Shown here: piece after piece, positions 22,958 through 31,210 of the stretch
Position numbering within the stretch: position 1 is the first letter of the stretch
How the letters are laid out: each line of letters begins with the position of its first letter
DNA from: Desulfocapsa sp.
Lineage (GTDB): Bacteria > Desulfobacterota > Desulfobulbia > Desulfobulbales > Desulfocapsaceae
Length of the DNA: 34,899 nt
Assembly: GCA_013792135.1 (NCBI GenBank)
Contig: VMSP01000180.1
Location: forward strand, 1 to 34,899
Direction: 5' to 3'
Position numbers and translations under genes: made by a program
Notes under the pieces: generated by a model
Told to the model about the DNA's origin: nothing
The model's database searches: none
The model's input: only the letters and a program-made list of their open reading frames with translations

Positions 22958-23870
22958 AGTTTCCTTGCGTGGTCAACTGGATAAAGAGGGCCTCGAGATT
23001 CGTGGTCCCATAGCGGATCTGCTTTACATCTATTTGTTCTGCTTCCAGAGCAGCAAGGATCGCTCCCAGTTGGGTGGCATCCGGCCCGTCTATCATCAGT
23101 GTTGCCGCATCGATCACCTTCACCAGTGCATATTTCCGGGCAAGGGTCTGCAGTTGTGCTTCGTACGAGTGGCGTAGTTCGATGACCACAGAGTCGGCTT
23201 TCTCTTCATGCAGCATCGCCTCAAGGAGACCATGACGAATAATACGGCCTCGGTCGAGGATGGCCACTTCATCACAGATCTTTTCGATTTCCGGCATATA
23301 GTGCGAGGTATAAATGACGGTCTTGCCATCGTTTTTAAATGAACGAATCGTTTCCAGAATATTCGTACGTGATTCGGGGTCGATCCCTGCTGTCGGTTCG
23401 TCAAAATAGAGGAGTTCAGGGTTATTGAGCATCCCGATGGCAATATTCAATCGACGTTTCTGGCCTCCGGAAAGAATGCCGGCCTTGTGATCAAGCAACG
23501 AATGCAGCCGGTTGACGGAAAGCGCATATTCGACATTGTGGCGCAGCTCTTTGCCCCGGATCTTTTGAATCCCGGCAAAAAAACGTAAATTTTCAAGAAC
23601 GGTAAGATTATCGTAGAGGGCCAGAGACTGGGGGGTAAAAGAGCTACGCTTGCGGATGGCTTTCAGCTCTTGAGAGAGCGGTAGCCCGAAAATTTCGATC
23701 TCACCTTCTTGGAAATCAATCAAGCCGTTGAGAATCGATACCAGCGTTGTCTTTCCTGCGCCATTGGGTCCAAGCAGGCCTAAGATAACGCCTTTCCCGA
23801 CGTTCAGATCTATGTGATCAAGGGCAATATGATTATTGTAATGCTTGACGAGGTTTTTGATGGAGATCAT
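22947..23870 (-). CDS. ABC transporter ATP-binding protein
   Basis: A 307-residue ATPase with Walker A GPNGAGKTT (34-42), signature LSGGQKRRLNIA (133-144), Walker B LLYFDEPTAG (153-162) and H-loop His190. The C-terminal 90 residues after the nucleotide-binding domain are typical of CcmA/DrrA-like exporters. It starts three bases after the BtrH-like gene stop and overlaps the permease gene, so the three are co-translated. It pairs with the ABC-2 permease as a homodimeric ATPase. Confidence 0.92.
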   Translation of the reverse strand: MISIKNLVKHYNNHIALDHIDLNVGKGVILGLLGPNGAGKTTLVSILNGLIDFQEGEIEIFGLPLSQELKAIRKRSSFTPQSLALYDNLTVLENLRFFAGIQKIRGKELRHNVEYALSVNRLHSLLDHKAGILSGGQKRRLNIAIGMLNNPELLYFDEPTAGIDPESRTNILETIRSFKNDGKTVIYTSHYMPEIEKICDEVAILDRGRIIRHGLLEAMLHEEKADSVVIELRHSYEAQLQTLARKYALVKVIDAATLMIDGPDATQLGAILAALEAEQIDVKQIRYGTTNLEALFIQLTTQGNCDV

Positions 23871-23873
23871 TTT

Positions 23874-24881
23874 TTAGACCAGATTGCCTTCCAACAGCTT
23901 CCTGTAGACGGCAGCTTCGGCATCGGCGACGCTTTCAAGTTTTGCCTTCAGGGTGGAAAAATCAGTGGTCTGGCTTTCTTTGCTGCGAATCGCCTTGGCC
24001 AGCATCAGGGCGAATTCGCGCCACTGATCCCCGACCAGGGTCATCATCTCCGAGCTCTCGCCCAGTAGAGGATTTTCGAGCAGTTTGCCGGCCTCCTGCA
24101 AGAATGACGCGTAGATAAAACGAAAACCTGCTCCCCCGGTTCCAATCTCTTCCTGCATGCGGACAATGTGCCCTAAAAAGAGTTTCGCATAGCGGCGGTC
24201 CTTCTGCTCCAGTTTGCCGATGGCTTTTGCTAAATATCTGATGCCACGGATACCTGCGATCGGCACCGGGGTCTTCAGCATGGCCTTGGCATTCTTCTTG
24301 ATAGCTTTGGGGAGTACGACCGCGTAATTAATCGTCTCAGGAACATGAACCGGATAGTAAAGTAAGCCCTTGGGCGCCATCACCCCTTTGACGAAACGTG
24401 CCTTTTGCAGGGCTTGCGTCTCACAGCGCACCGGCGTTTCAAAAACCGGGTCACTGATGAGATATTCGTCGCCCTCTTTCTTGTAGATGATCAGGTTGTG
24501 GGCATTAAAATGGAAGCGCATCTCTTCGGGAAAGTAGGGCAGCCAGAAGACGGAAGTCTGCGCACCGACGATCTTGCCCTGTTCCAGCAGAGAATCAAGG
24601 GCTTTGGTACCCTCTGCGGGATGAGAAAAGGTCTGCATCTTCATCTTGATACCAAGATTTTTCTGCAAACCTTTAATAATAGCTCTCGGTCTGCTGCGAT
24701 AGGCAATCAGCGGCATGCCGCCAAGCTTCACAAAGGGAAGATAGGCAAACATCAGGGCACCCGACAGGCCGAAGACCATCGCTTCTGAGAGCGGCAGGCC
24801 ATAATGGTGCATCATCAGCGACATCACCCCGCTTTCACAATGCGCAGAGTGGGCGTGTTGGAAACTCTGGTCAGGCACCAT
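23874..24881 (-). CDS. BtrH N-terminal-domain protein (possible ACP-dependent acyltransferase)
   Basis: About 335 residues from ATG 24881; the frame is open further upstream but only across the previous gene, and the true N-terminus with His14-Cys15-Glu16 (AHCESG) begins here. This Cys-containing start, followed by LMMHHYGLPLSEAMVFGLSGAL, matches the BtrH N-terminal family, and the second half resembles DUF4872. BtrH transfers an acyl chain from an ACP to an amine in butirosin synthesis. Here an ACP, a KAS III and an ABC exporter share the operon, so transfer of a product chain to an acceptor is a reasonable guess. The gene overlaps the upstream one by 11 bases. Confidence 0.72.
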   Translation of the reverse strand: MVPDQSFQHAHSAHCESGVMSLMMHHYGLPLSEAMVFGLSGALMFAYLPFVKLGGMPLIAYRSRPRAIIKGLQKNLGIKMKMQTFSHPAEGTKALDSLLEQGKIVGAQTSVFWLPYFPEEMRFHFNAHNLIIYKKEGDEYLISDPVFETPVRCETQALQKARFVKGVMAPKGLLYYPVHVPETINYAVVLPKAIKKNAKAMLKTPVPIAGIRGIRYLAKAIGKLEQKDRRYAKLFLGHIVRMQEEIGTGGAGFRFIYASFLQEAGKLLENPLLGESSEMMTLVGDQWREFALMLAKAIRSKESQTTDFSTLKAKLESVADAEAAVYRKLLEGNLV

Positions 24882-25287
24882 TTGCTCTTCTATCCGGCAA
24901 CTCCCGCAGCTCCTGTACACTGATGCCAAGGGTATCCGCATAGCGGGCAAACATCTTTGCGGAAAGTTTGTCAAAGGCCGTGGGGCTGAAATGGCGTTTG
25001 ATGCGCCATTGAAACATTCCCATCGCCTGAGCCAGGGTCTGCAGGTCCATCCGGCGGTTGTACATATGAAAATATAAGGGTGAGGCCTGGCCAGAGAGCG
25101 CTTGATCGTAGGCTTTGATTGCGAGACGTTCGAGTTCTTGAAGCGCCTGCTTTGTGGCCGCTTCTTCAACATCCCAGCCCGATGAGGTTATAATACCATA
25201 CTTGCCGTTTTCATCGGTGGCATAGATTGCTTTCTTGTTGTTGGCGTAGGTGGATATATTATGTTGAGGTACCTTGCTGTTATCCAT
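24871..25287 (-). CDS. Unrecognised 138-residue protein in the dar-like operon
   Basis: Not assigned to a family. The N-terminal third is polar (NISTYANNKKAIYATDENGKYGI). The rest looks helical, with a segment AQAMGMFQWRIKRHF and a C-terminal RYADTLGISVQEL. The last parts look like small helix-turn-helix-style units, but I would not call it a regulator. It lies four bases after the KAS III gene and overlaps the BtrH-like gene by 11 bases, so it is surely expressed with them. Such tight coupling suggests a partner subunit for the BtrH-like or KAS III enzyme. No signal peptide or membrane segment. Confidence 0.7.
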   Translation of the reverse strand: MDNSKVPQHNISTYANNKKAIYATDENGKYGIITSSGWDVEEAATKQALQELERLAIKAYDQALSGQASPLYFHMYNRRMDLQTLAQAMGMFQWRIKRHFSPTAFDKLSAKMFARYADTLGISVQELRELPDRRANGA

Positions 25288-25291
25288 TTAG

Positions 25292-26440
25292 TTATACCAC
25301 CGTCAGATGCATAAAGGCGGTGGAGAAACGTCCGCTCTCGGGAATGTAACAGAGGATTGTCTCGCCTTTTTTCAGACGACCCGAGTTGAAGAGTTCTTCA
25401 AGGATGATATAAATCGAGGCCGAACCGGTGTTGCCTTTTGAGCTCAGATTAGTAAACCACTTTTCCTGGGGTATATCGAATTCTGCCACCTGCATCCCCT
25501 TGTGGACCTTGTCGCGGAAAAAACAGGAAGAGTAGTGCGGCAGGAACCAGCCTATCTCTCTTGGGTCAAGTCTGCCCTGGGTCATAAGCTCCTGTAGGGG
25601 CTTGGTTACTGTGTATTCGATAATCTTGTCGTTGAGCAGCTTGACGTCCTGTTTGATCGCAAATATCGATTGCTCCAGCCATTCCTGCGGCAGGTATTCA
25701 CGCCATCCCTTTAAAGAGCCATCCTCATCTTTTTCCGCTCCGGCATACATACAGGTGTCGAGCTTTCCGGCGTAGGACCGTTGAAAGATCCAGTCGATCC
25801 GCAGAGAGTTCCCTGCATTATTTGGTGTATCGCTCAGCCATACTGCACCGGCACCGTCGCTCAACATCCAGCGCAGAAAATCTTTTTCAAAGGCGATCTC
25901 GGCTGGTTTGGTAAGAAGCTCAGCCTGTGACAGCGTCTCTTCGCTAAAATTGCTGCCGCGCATGATTGCAGAAGCATTTTCCGAACCGGTGGCCACACAA
26001 TTTTTTGTCTGGCCGGCCAGTATTGATAAATAGCCGTATTTCAGGGACATTACCCCCGAAAGACAGATTCCTGCTGTGGCAATGGCTTCACAGGGTGGAA
26101 TGCCAAGCTCGCCGTGTACCATCAGGGCATGATTCGGCATCAGCTGGTCAGGCAGGGTCGTGCCGCAAGCCAGCAGTTCGATACTGTTGATATTACATCC
26201 CTGTTTCCCCAGTTGACGTACTGCTTCGGCAGTCATCTCAGCATTGCTGTGGGTCGTTTTTCCAGTTTCCGGGTCAATGGCATAGTATCTGGATTGTATC
26301 TGGTTGCTGCGCAGAATCAGCTTGCGTGCCCGGGATGGTCGATTGCCAATCTGTCCGAGAACGGATTCCATGGCGTCGTTACCAACGGGCTCATTGGGTA
26401 AAAAAGCTGCAATATGCGTAATGTAAACCTGCCGAGTCAT
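25292..26440 (-). CDS. darB: KAS III-like ketosynthase, DarB-like
   Basis: About 382 residues. I start it at ATG 26440 (GCAGAGA upstream), since the longer frame would add 14 residues overlapping the preceding gene. The KAS III triad is intact: Cys126 (TAGICLSG), His302 (LPHYSS) and Asn337 (KGNTGSAS). Length exceeds FabH (about 320), as is usual for the DarB/OleA-like branch. It is directly downstream of a DarA-like gene, and that pairing is the hallmark of dialkylresorcinol loci, where DarB joins two acyl-derived chains. A role in generic fatty-acid initiation is less likely given length and neighbour. Confidence 0.78.
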   Translation of the reverse strand: MTRQVYITHIAAFLPNEPVGNDAMESVLGQIGNRPSRARKLILRSNQIQSRYYAIDPETGKTTHSNAEMTAEAVRQLGKQGCNINSIELLACGTTLPDQLMPNHALMVHGELGIPPCEAIATAGICLSGVMSLKYGYLSILAGQTKNCVATGSENASAIMRGSNFSEETLSQAELLTKPAEIAFEKDFLRWMLSDGAGAVWLSDTPNNAGNSLRIDWIFQRSYAGKLDTCMYAGAEKDEDGSLKGWREYLPQEWLEQSIFAIKQDVKLLNDKIIEYTVTKPLQELMTQGRLDPREIGWFLPHYSSCFFRDKVHKGMQVAEFDIPQEKWFTNLSSKGNTGSASIYIILEELFNSGRLKKGETILCYIPESGRFSTAFMHLTVV

Positions 26441-26450
26441 TTTTTCTCTG

Positions 26451-27362
26451 CTATCTACCAGAAGGCTCTTCATAAGAGGCAATGGCTCTGTCGATTGCTA
26501 TTTTTTGAAATGGATACATAACTTTACGGATTACTATATTCAATGGGACAATCGTTAGCACTAATGTCAGCAGAAAGATCGCATAGATTGTGATGACTAT
26601 ATTACGGCCGCGTGAATTCGGTGCACCGGCTTTTTTGATCAGCTTGCTCCAGATCAAAAAGCTGCGGTGGGCAATACGTTCGGTGGCAATCAGTTTACCG
26701 TTGACGTTAACGGCACCCATATTGCGCAGCATGGGACTATTATTCCGTTCTTCCCCTTTCTGCAAGGCAGAACACAACTGTTCGCCAAAACGAGATGATG
26801 CGGCAATTTCTTCCTCGGCAACACCGGCTTTTGGAAAGAACCAGAAGGCATCTTTTTTTCCGGTGAGCATCCACCGCGGTGTGGTGACAAAGGTATAGAG
26901 TGATTTTCCCTGATCGGTCAGGGCCACATTGCCCAGCAGGCGGGCCCCAAGATCGGCCAGAAGTCCTTTCATCTTCTCCTGAGCCATCAACCACATATCA
27001 CGACAGGCGATCACCGTTACCACCGGTTTGCCTTTGAAGAGCTTTTTGGCCTGGTCGCTTTGCAAGAATCCGGTCACGGGAATGGAAGGTGAAAGAAACC
27101 AGGAGGTGTAGCCCAAGACGATCAAGTCGTATTCTTCCGCCGTTTCAATCGGTTCTACTTTACAACCGTCAAGATATACTGCCTCGGGAAAAACGTTGAA
27201 AAATGCATAAAAAGACCATGGGTACGGGTATGAAGTTACTGGTTTGATTTCGCAATAATCACACTGCACGTCATCGCACTGTTTCAGTGGTGCGACGATC
27301 TTGTCCATAACCCTTTTCAGTTGTCCGCTTTGCGAATAATAGAGAACTAATACTTTCTTCAT
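26451..27362 (-). CDS. darA: DarA-like dialkylresorcinol-forming protein, flavodoxin fold
   Basis: About 303 residues from ATG 27362, where a flavodoxin-type N-terminus begins (MKKVLVLYYSQSGQL). Further family blocks are YPYPWSFYAFFNVFPEA, LIVLGYTSWFLSPSIPV and VVTVIACRDMWLMAQEKM. The pattern matches proteins annotated as dialkylresorcinol condensing enzyme DarA in Bacteroidetes and Pseudomonas. A hydrophobic segment (IVITIYAIFLLTLVLTIVPL) near the C-terminus suggests membrane association. With DarB it forms the aromatic resorcinol ring from two chains; its exact chemistry is less settled. It lies ten bases before the KAS III gene and is the first gene of the seven-gene minus-strand operon. 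Confidence 0.75.
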   Translation of the reverse strand: MKKVLVLYYSQSGQLKRVMDKIVAPLKQCDDVQCDYCEIKPVTSYPYPWSFYAFFNVFPEAVYLDGCKVEPIETAEEYDLIVLGYTSWFLSPSIPVTGFLQSDQAKKLFKGKPVVTVIACRDMWLMAQEKMKGLLADLGARLLGNVALTDQGKSLYTFVTTPRWMLTGKKDAFWFFPKAGVAEEEIAASSRFGEQLCSALQKGEERNNSPMLRNMGAVNVNGKLIATERIAHRSFLIWSKLIKKAGAPNSRGRNIVITIYAIFLLTLVLTIVPLNIVIRKVMYPFQKIAIDRAIASYEEPSGR

Positions 27363-27529
27363 GCCTGCAATCCAACCCTCAGAGAACAGGGGGAGAATAA
27401 TTTTCTGGATGTTGATAACGACCACATTTCATCCCCAACCTTGAAGCGCAAGACAGCTATCCCAGAGGAATAATTGCAAGCGAGGATGTTGAGAAAATCG
27501 GTGCCTGTCCTCTCAGTAATTATACGTTG

Positions 27530-27973
27530 TTATTCAATAAAGTCGCCATCTTCCCAGCTCCCGCTCTTGCTTGTTCCGGCGGCGGCGGTGAGGGTCCCTT
27601 TGCCGTGCTGGAGGCCATCCAGCCATTGCCCCTCATATTTGCGGCCATCCATCCAGGTCATCATCCCTTGGCCGTTCATGAGATCAGCAGCCCATTCACC
27701 GTTATATTTGCGGCCATCGGCAAAATTCATCTTGCCCTTGCCATGGCGGCCACCACTTTTCATTTCACCTGTGTATTCTCCCCCGTCGGCATAGAGCATC
27801 TTTCCACTACCGTCCGGGGCCTTGTTTTTGATGGAACCAGTGTATGTCGTCCCGTCATCCCAGGCATAGGTGCCTTGGCCATTCACGCAATCTCCTTCCA
27901 CACAACCACTCCAGGCCGTTAAGGGGAAAGAAAGGAATAAACAGATTGCTGCGGTATAAAAAGTTTTTTTCAT
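27530..27973 (-). CDS. Secreted MORN-repeat protein
   Basis: About 147 residues from ATG 27973 (GAAGG nine bases upstream), where a signal peptide starts (MKKTFYTAAICLFLSFPLTA). After a short Cys-containing start (GCVEGDCVNG) come about five MORN repeats of roughly 23 residues, each with a Y-x-G-x-(W/M/I) and G-x-G-x-(M/L) pattern, ending in GSWEDGDFIE. MORN repeats form an extended beta structure and mediate protein or lipid contacts. It probably sits in the periplasm. It is upstream of the DarA gene on the same strand with a 167-base gap, so a link to the lipid locus is possible but not shown. Confidence 0.8.
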   Translation of the reverse strand: MKKTFYTAAICLFLSFPLTAWSGCVEGDCVNGQGTYAWDDGTTYTGSIKNKAPDGSGKMLYADGGEYTGEMKSGGRHGKGKMNFADGRKYNGEWAADLMNGQGMMTWMDGRKYEGQWLDGLQHGKGTLTAAAGTSKSGSWEDGDFIE

Positions 27974-28243
27974 GGTTGTTACCTTCTGAGAAGCTGTCAC
28001 GTTTGGGTTTACGCGTTCTGTCATCACCATCACGGGTGTGGCGATGACAGGACTGGGCGTGATTTCCGGTTGGTTTCGCTTAAAACTCCAGACTGTTTTT
28101 ACTCAGTATCTTTCTGGGGCAAGATACCCGAATCCGCCTAACTTGGAAATGAAAAATGAGATATACAAACATCCATCATTACGTGCAGAGCTTCTTTTGT
28201 TCTGGTATATCTTTGACGATAGCCGTCTTGTGGAGAATTTTTA

Positions 28244-28424
28244 TTATTCGATCTCGGCAGGTGTCATCCATTCATTTGCCGGGATATTGGAAAATTCTAA
28301 TTCAAGGGCAGTGAATGCTTCAATCACGACCGGATCAAAATGGTGGCCAGCACCTTCCATGATAATATCGCAGCATTTGTGATGGGAGAATGGTCCTTTG
28401 TATGGACGTTTGGATCAAGGCCCT
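28244..28424 (-). pseudogene. Relic of an HD-GYP domain C-terminus
   Basis: One minus-strand frame gives RPYKGPFSHHKCCDIIMEG followed by GHHFDPVVIEAF and ends at a TAA (28244-28246). This matches the last third of an HD-GYP cyclic-di-GMP phosphodiesterase domain. It has no start codon of its own, is stopped upstream by TGA near 28425, and no catalytic HD or GYP motif remains. It abuts, and slightly overlaps, a receiver-domain relic on the other strand, indicating decay or rearrangement here. Confidence 0.6.
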
Positions 28425-28569
28425 GACTGCAGAAAACCCTGTGATTAAAATAGTGCTGATGAGTGGGTATCCCTTTGAGGAAGAAGGGGCTGAGCTTTCT
28501 GGCGCAGGGAGGTCTCCCAGCTTGAGTTGTCGCAGGTACTCAGCAAGGCATTGGGGAGCTCTTAATTGA
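28402..28569 (+). pseudogene. Relic of a receiver-domain C-terminus
   Basis: A 55-codon plus frame reads NPVIKIVLMSGYPFEEEGAE, which resembles the beta-4/alpha-4 part of receiver domains in hybrid kinases. A +1 or -1 shift then gives QLELSQVLSKALGSS, the usual end of such domains, so the copy carries a frameshift. No phospho-acceptor Asp remains. It lies between the HD-GYP relic and an intact hybrid kinase on the opposite strand. Confidence 0.5.
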
Positions 28570-28610
28570 TTGACGGTAACTGGCTGAGATGAACAGCTAT
28601 CAGCAATCAT

Positions 28611-31082
28611 CTACCCTTCGAGCACTTCTCTGATCTTGGTGGCAATATCATCCCGTGAAAACGGTTTCTGGATAAAGTGTATGCCTTCGTCGAGGATGCC
28701 GTAGAGAGCGATGACATTGGCCGTGTAGCCGGACATGAAGAGGCACTTGAGTTTCGGGTAGAGGGACTGCAGACGTTCGGCCAGTTCTTTGCCGTTTACT
28801 TCGGGCATCACCACGTCAGTTATGAGCAGGTGAATCTTTCCCCCGTGTCCCTCAGCCAGATGCATGGCTTCATTCGCAGTGCCGGCAGCCAGCACAACGT
28901 AACCCAGGTCTTCAAGGATTATTTGGCTGAGGGTCAGGAGTGAGATCTCGTCTTCTACCACTAAGATAACCTCTCCGCTGCCCGACAGAACTTTTGTTGT
29001 ACTTATCTGTTCTTTCTCAACGACTATTTCCGCATGTCTGGGCAGGTAAAGATGAAAACTGCTCCCCTTGCCAGGTTCACTGTATACATAGATGAAGCCG
29101 CTGTTTTGTTTCATGATGCCGTAGATCGTTGCCAGTCCCAGGCCGGTCCCGTGGCCAATTTCCTTTGTGGTAAAAAACGGTTCGAAGATTTTATCGAGGG
29201 TTTTTTTATCCATGCCGGAACCGTTATCGCTGAGAACCAGTCGGACATATTCTCCTGGAATAAACCCTGGATGATCAGAGCAGTAATCTTTGCTAAAAGT
29301 GACATTTTCTGTCTCGATGGTGATCCTGCCGCAACCAGTGATGGAGTCGCGGGCATTCACGCAGAGGTTGGCCAGGAGCTGGTCAACCTGAGAAGGATCG
29401 ATCTTTACCGGCCATACTTTAGCTCCGGGTATCGAGACCAGGTTGATATCCTCGCCGATCAGGCGGTGCAGCATCTTGAGCATCCCGGCGACTTCCGCAT
29501 TCAGGTCGATTACCTTGGGGGCCACGGTCTGCTGTCGGGCAAAGGTCAGTAATTGCCTGGTAATCTCAGTGGAGTGTTTGGCAGCCTTGATAATCTCCTG
29601 CAGGTCGTTATACAGTGATGTGGCAGGGTCCACCTTGTTCAGGGCCAGCTCCGCATAACCATGAATCACGCTGAGCATATTGTTATAATCATGGGCTACC
29701 CCGCCGGCCAGCTGTCCTATTGACTCCATCTTCTGGGCTTGACGGAACTGGTCTTCGAGCTTGCGTCGTTCGCTGATATCGGTGGTAAATCCTTCGATGA
29801 TGAAGGATCCGTCTTCATGTTGTTCGGCGATTCGTGCGGTCGCATTTAACCAGATGAGTCTGCCTTTGGCGGTTTTAGCCCGGTATTCAAAATTTTCCAC
29901 TCGCCCATCTTTTTTAAGCATCTGGATAAATTGGTCCCGTTGCTCACTGGAAGCGTAAAGCTGGGTTTCCAGATCAGTATACTGTTCCATTGCTTCCTGA
30001 ACCGAATCGACATCCAGTATCCGGGCCATGGTGGTGTTGAGCGATAGAGGTTGTCCCTGTGAGGTGGTGGAGAAAATGCCGATGGGGGCATTTTCAATAA
30101 GATCTCTGTATTTGGCATCCTGTTCCAGCAGCCGCTGCTCGGCCTGTTTTTGTTCCGTGATGTCGTGGACGATGGAATGGAGCAGCTCTCGTCCATTAAG
30201 TATTATTGTACTGCTGAATATGGCGACATCGCGAATGGAGCCGTCTGCCCGTCGGTGCTGGACTTCGAAATGCACTTTCTTCCCGGATCTAGCATCTGCT
30301 ATCTTTGTTTGGATTTCTTCGGGTGAAAGGGTGTTGATATCCGAAATCTTCATCTGTCTGAGCTGTTTCCTGGACCAGCCGTAATAGTCTGCAGCTGCTT
30401 GATTGGCGTCGATGATCTCACTGGTTTCGGGATCAATGATCAATTTAACGGCCTGATGGCGTTCAAAGAGAGTTCTGAACCGTGTCTCGCTTTTCTGCAA
30501 ATTCGTCACAGCGCGGGTAGTTGCTACCTGATCGACGAGAATTTTGCCGGTCAGGATTGTCGCCAGAGGGTAGAGAAACAGGATGGGCAGGCCAAGTTGT
30601 CTGACAACCTGGAGCCCGGTACCTCCGGGCAGGGTGAACATCAAGGCGATCATGACCAGATGGACGACAAGACCAAAGAGATAGAGCCGTCCGATAGACG
30701 GTGGCTTGAGCTCGGGTCGGAAACGAAAATGGGCCAGCAGACCGATAGCGGCCGATGCCAGAATTACCAGCACGCCCATGATTGTCCCGGAACCTCCCAG
30801 CCCAATGCGGCAGATGATGGTCATGACACCGGCCGGAGCTGCGGCCCAAGGACCAAAGAAGAGGGCGCATAGGCTGATCATGATTGAGCGGCCGTCAAAG
30901 ATCAGGCCGGGACCGAAAACAAGCGGCCGCAGCATGCCGATCACTGCGGCACTGCCGAAGAGAAGGCCCTGCAGGAGTTGCCCCTGACGGCTATAGCGGG
31001 GCCAGCGGGCTTCGATAAAGCCGGAGATAATGCTGAGTGAGACCAGCAGGCTGAGATTGAGAATCAGGTCAAGATAGATCAT
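28611..31082 (-). CDS. Hybrid sensor histidine kinase (5TM sensor, two PAS, HisKA, HATPase, receiver)
   Basis: An 823-residue protein. Residues 1-185 have about five to six transmembrane helices with [20 protein letters not shown], typical of 5TM-LYT-like sensor modules. PAS domains follow (about 195-315 and 320-440), each ending in a DITE or DISER motif. HisKA has the phospho-accepting His464 (GGVAHDYNN). The HATPase has N-box Asn572 and Asn576, then DNGSGMD and GHGTGLGL. The receiver domain (about 705-823) has Asp756 and Lys near FIQKPF. An attached receiver suggests a phosphorelay, but no separate output regulator is adjacent. The upstream 128 bases are non-coding. Confidence 0.9.
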   Translation of the reverse strand: MIYLDLILNLSLLVSLSIISGFIEARWPRYSRQGQLLQGLLFGSAAVIGMLRPLVFGPGLIFDGRSIMISLCALFFGPWAAAPAGVMTIICRIGLGGSGTIMGVLVILASAAIGLLAHFRFRPELKPPSIGRLYLFGLVVHLVMIALMFTLPGGTGLQVVRQLGLPILFLYPLATILTGKILVDQVATTRAVTNLQKSETRFRTLFERHQAVKLIIDPETSEIIDANQAAADYYGWSRKQLRQMKISDINTLSPEEIQTKIADARSGKKVHFEVQHRRADGSIRDVAIFSSTIILNGRELLHSIVHDITEQKQAEQRLLEQDAKYRDLIENAPIGIFSTTSQGQPLSLNTTMARILDVDSVQEAMEQYTDLETQLYASSEQRDQFIQMLKKDGRVENFEYRAKTAKGRLIWLNATARIAEQHEDGSFIIEGFTTDISERRKLEDQFRQAQKMESIGQLAGGVAHDYNNMLSVIHGYAELALNKVDPATSLYNDLQEIIKAAKHSTEITRQLLTFARQQTVAPKVIDLNAEVAGMLKMLHRLIGEDINLVSIPGAKVWPVKIDPSQVDQLLANLCVNARDSITGCGRITIETENVTFSKDYCSDHPGFIPGEYVRLVLSDNGSGMDKKTLDKIFEPFFTTKEIGHGTGLGLATIYGIMKQNSGFIYVYSEPGKGSSFHLYLPRHAEIVVEKEQISTTKVLSGSGEVILVVEDEISLLTLSQIILEDLGYVVLAAGTANEAMHLAEGHGGKIHLLITDVVMPEVNGKELAERLQSLYPKLKCLFMSGYTANVIALYGILDEGIHFIQKPFSRDDIATKIREVLEG

Positions 31083-31210
31083 AATGATTGAGATAGCGTC
31101 AGGCTGAAGACTGAAGGTTGAAAGCTATACACATCACTCGTGTGAGCCTTCTGTGAAAGTCATACAAATGACATGGATCATTGCAATATCTTACTATTAC
31201 AGCATACTTT

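Noticed and set aside
28038-28382. 114-residue plus-strand ORF
   Set aside because: Its second half is antisense to the HD-GYP relic and no family features are seen.
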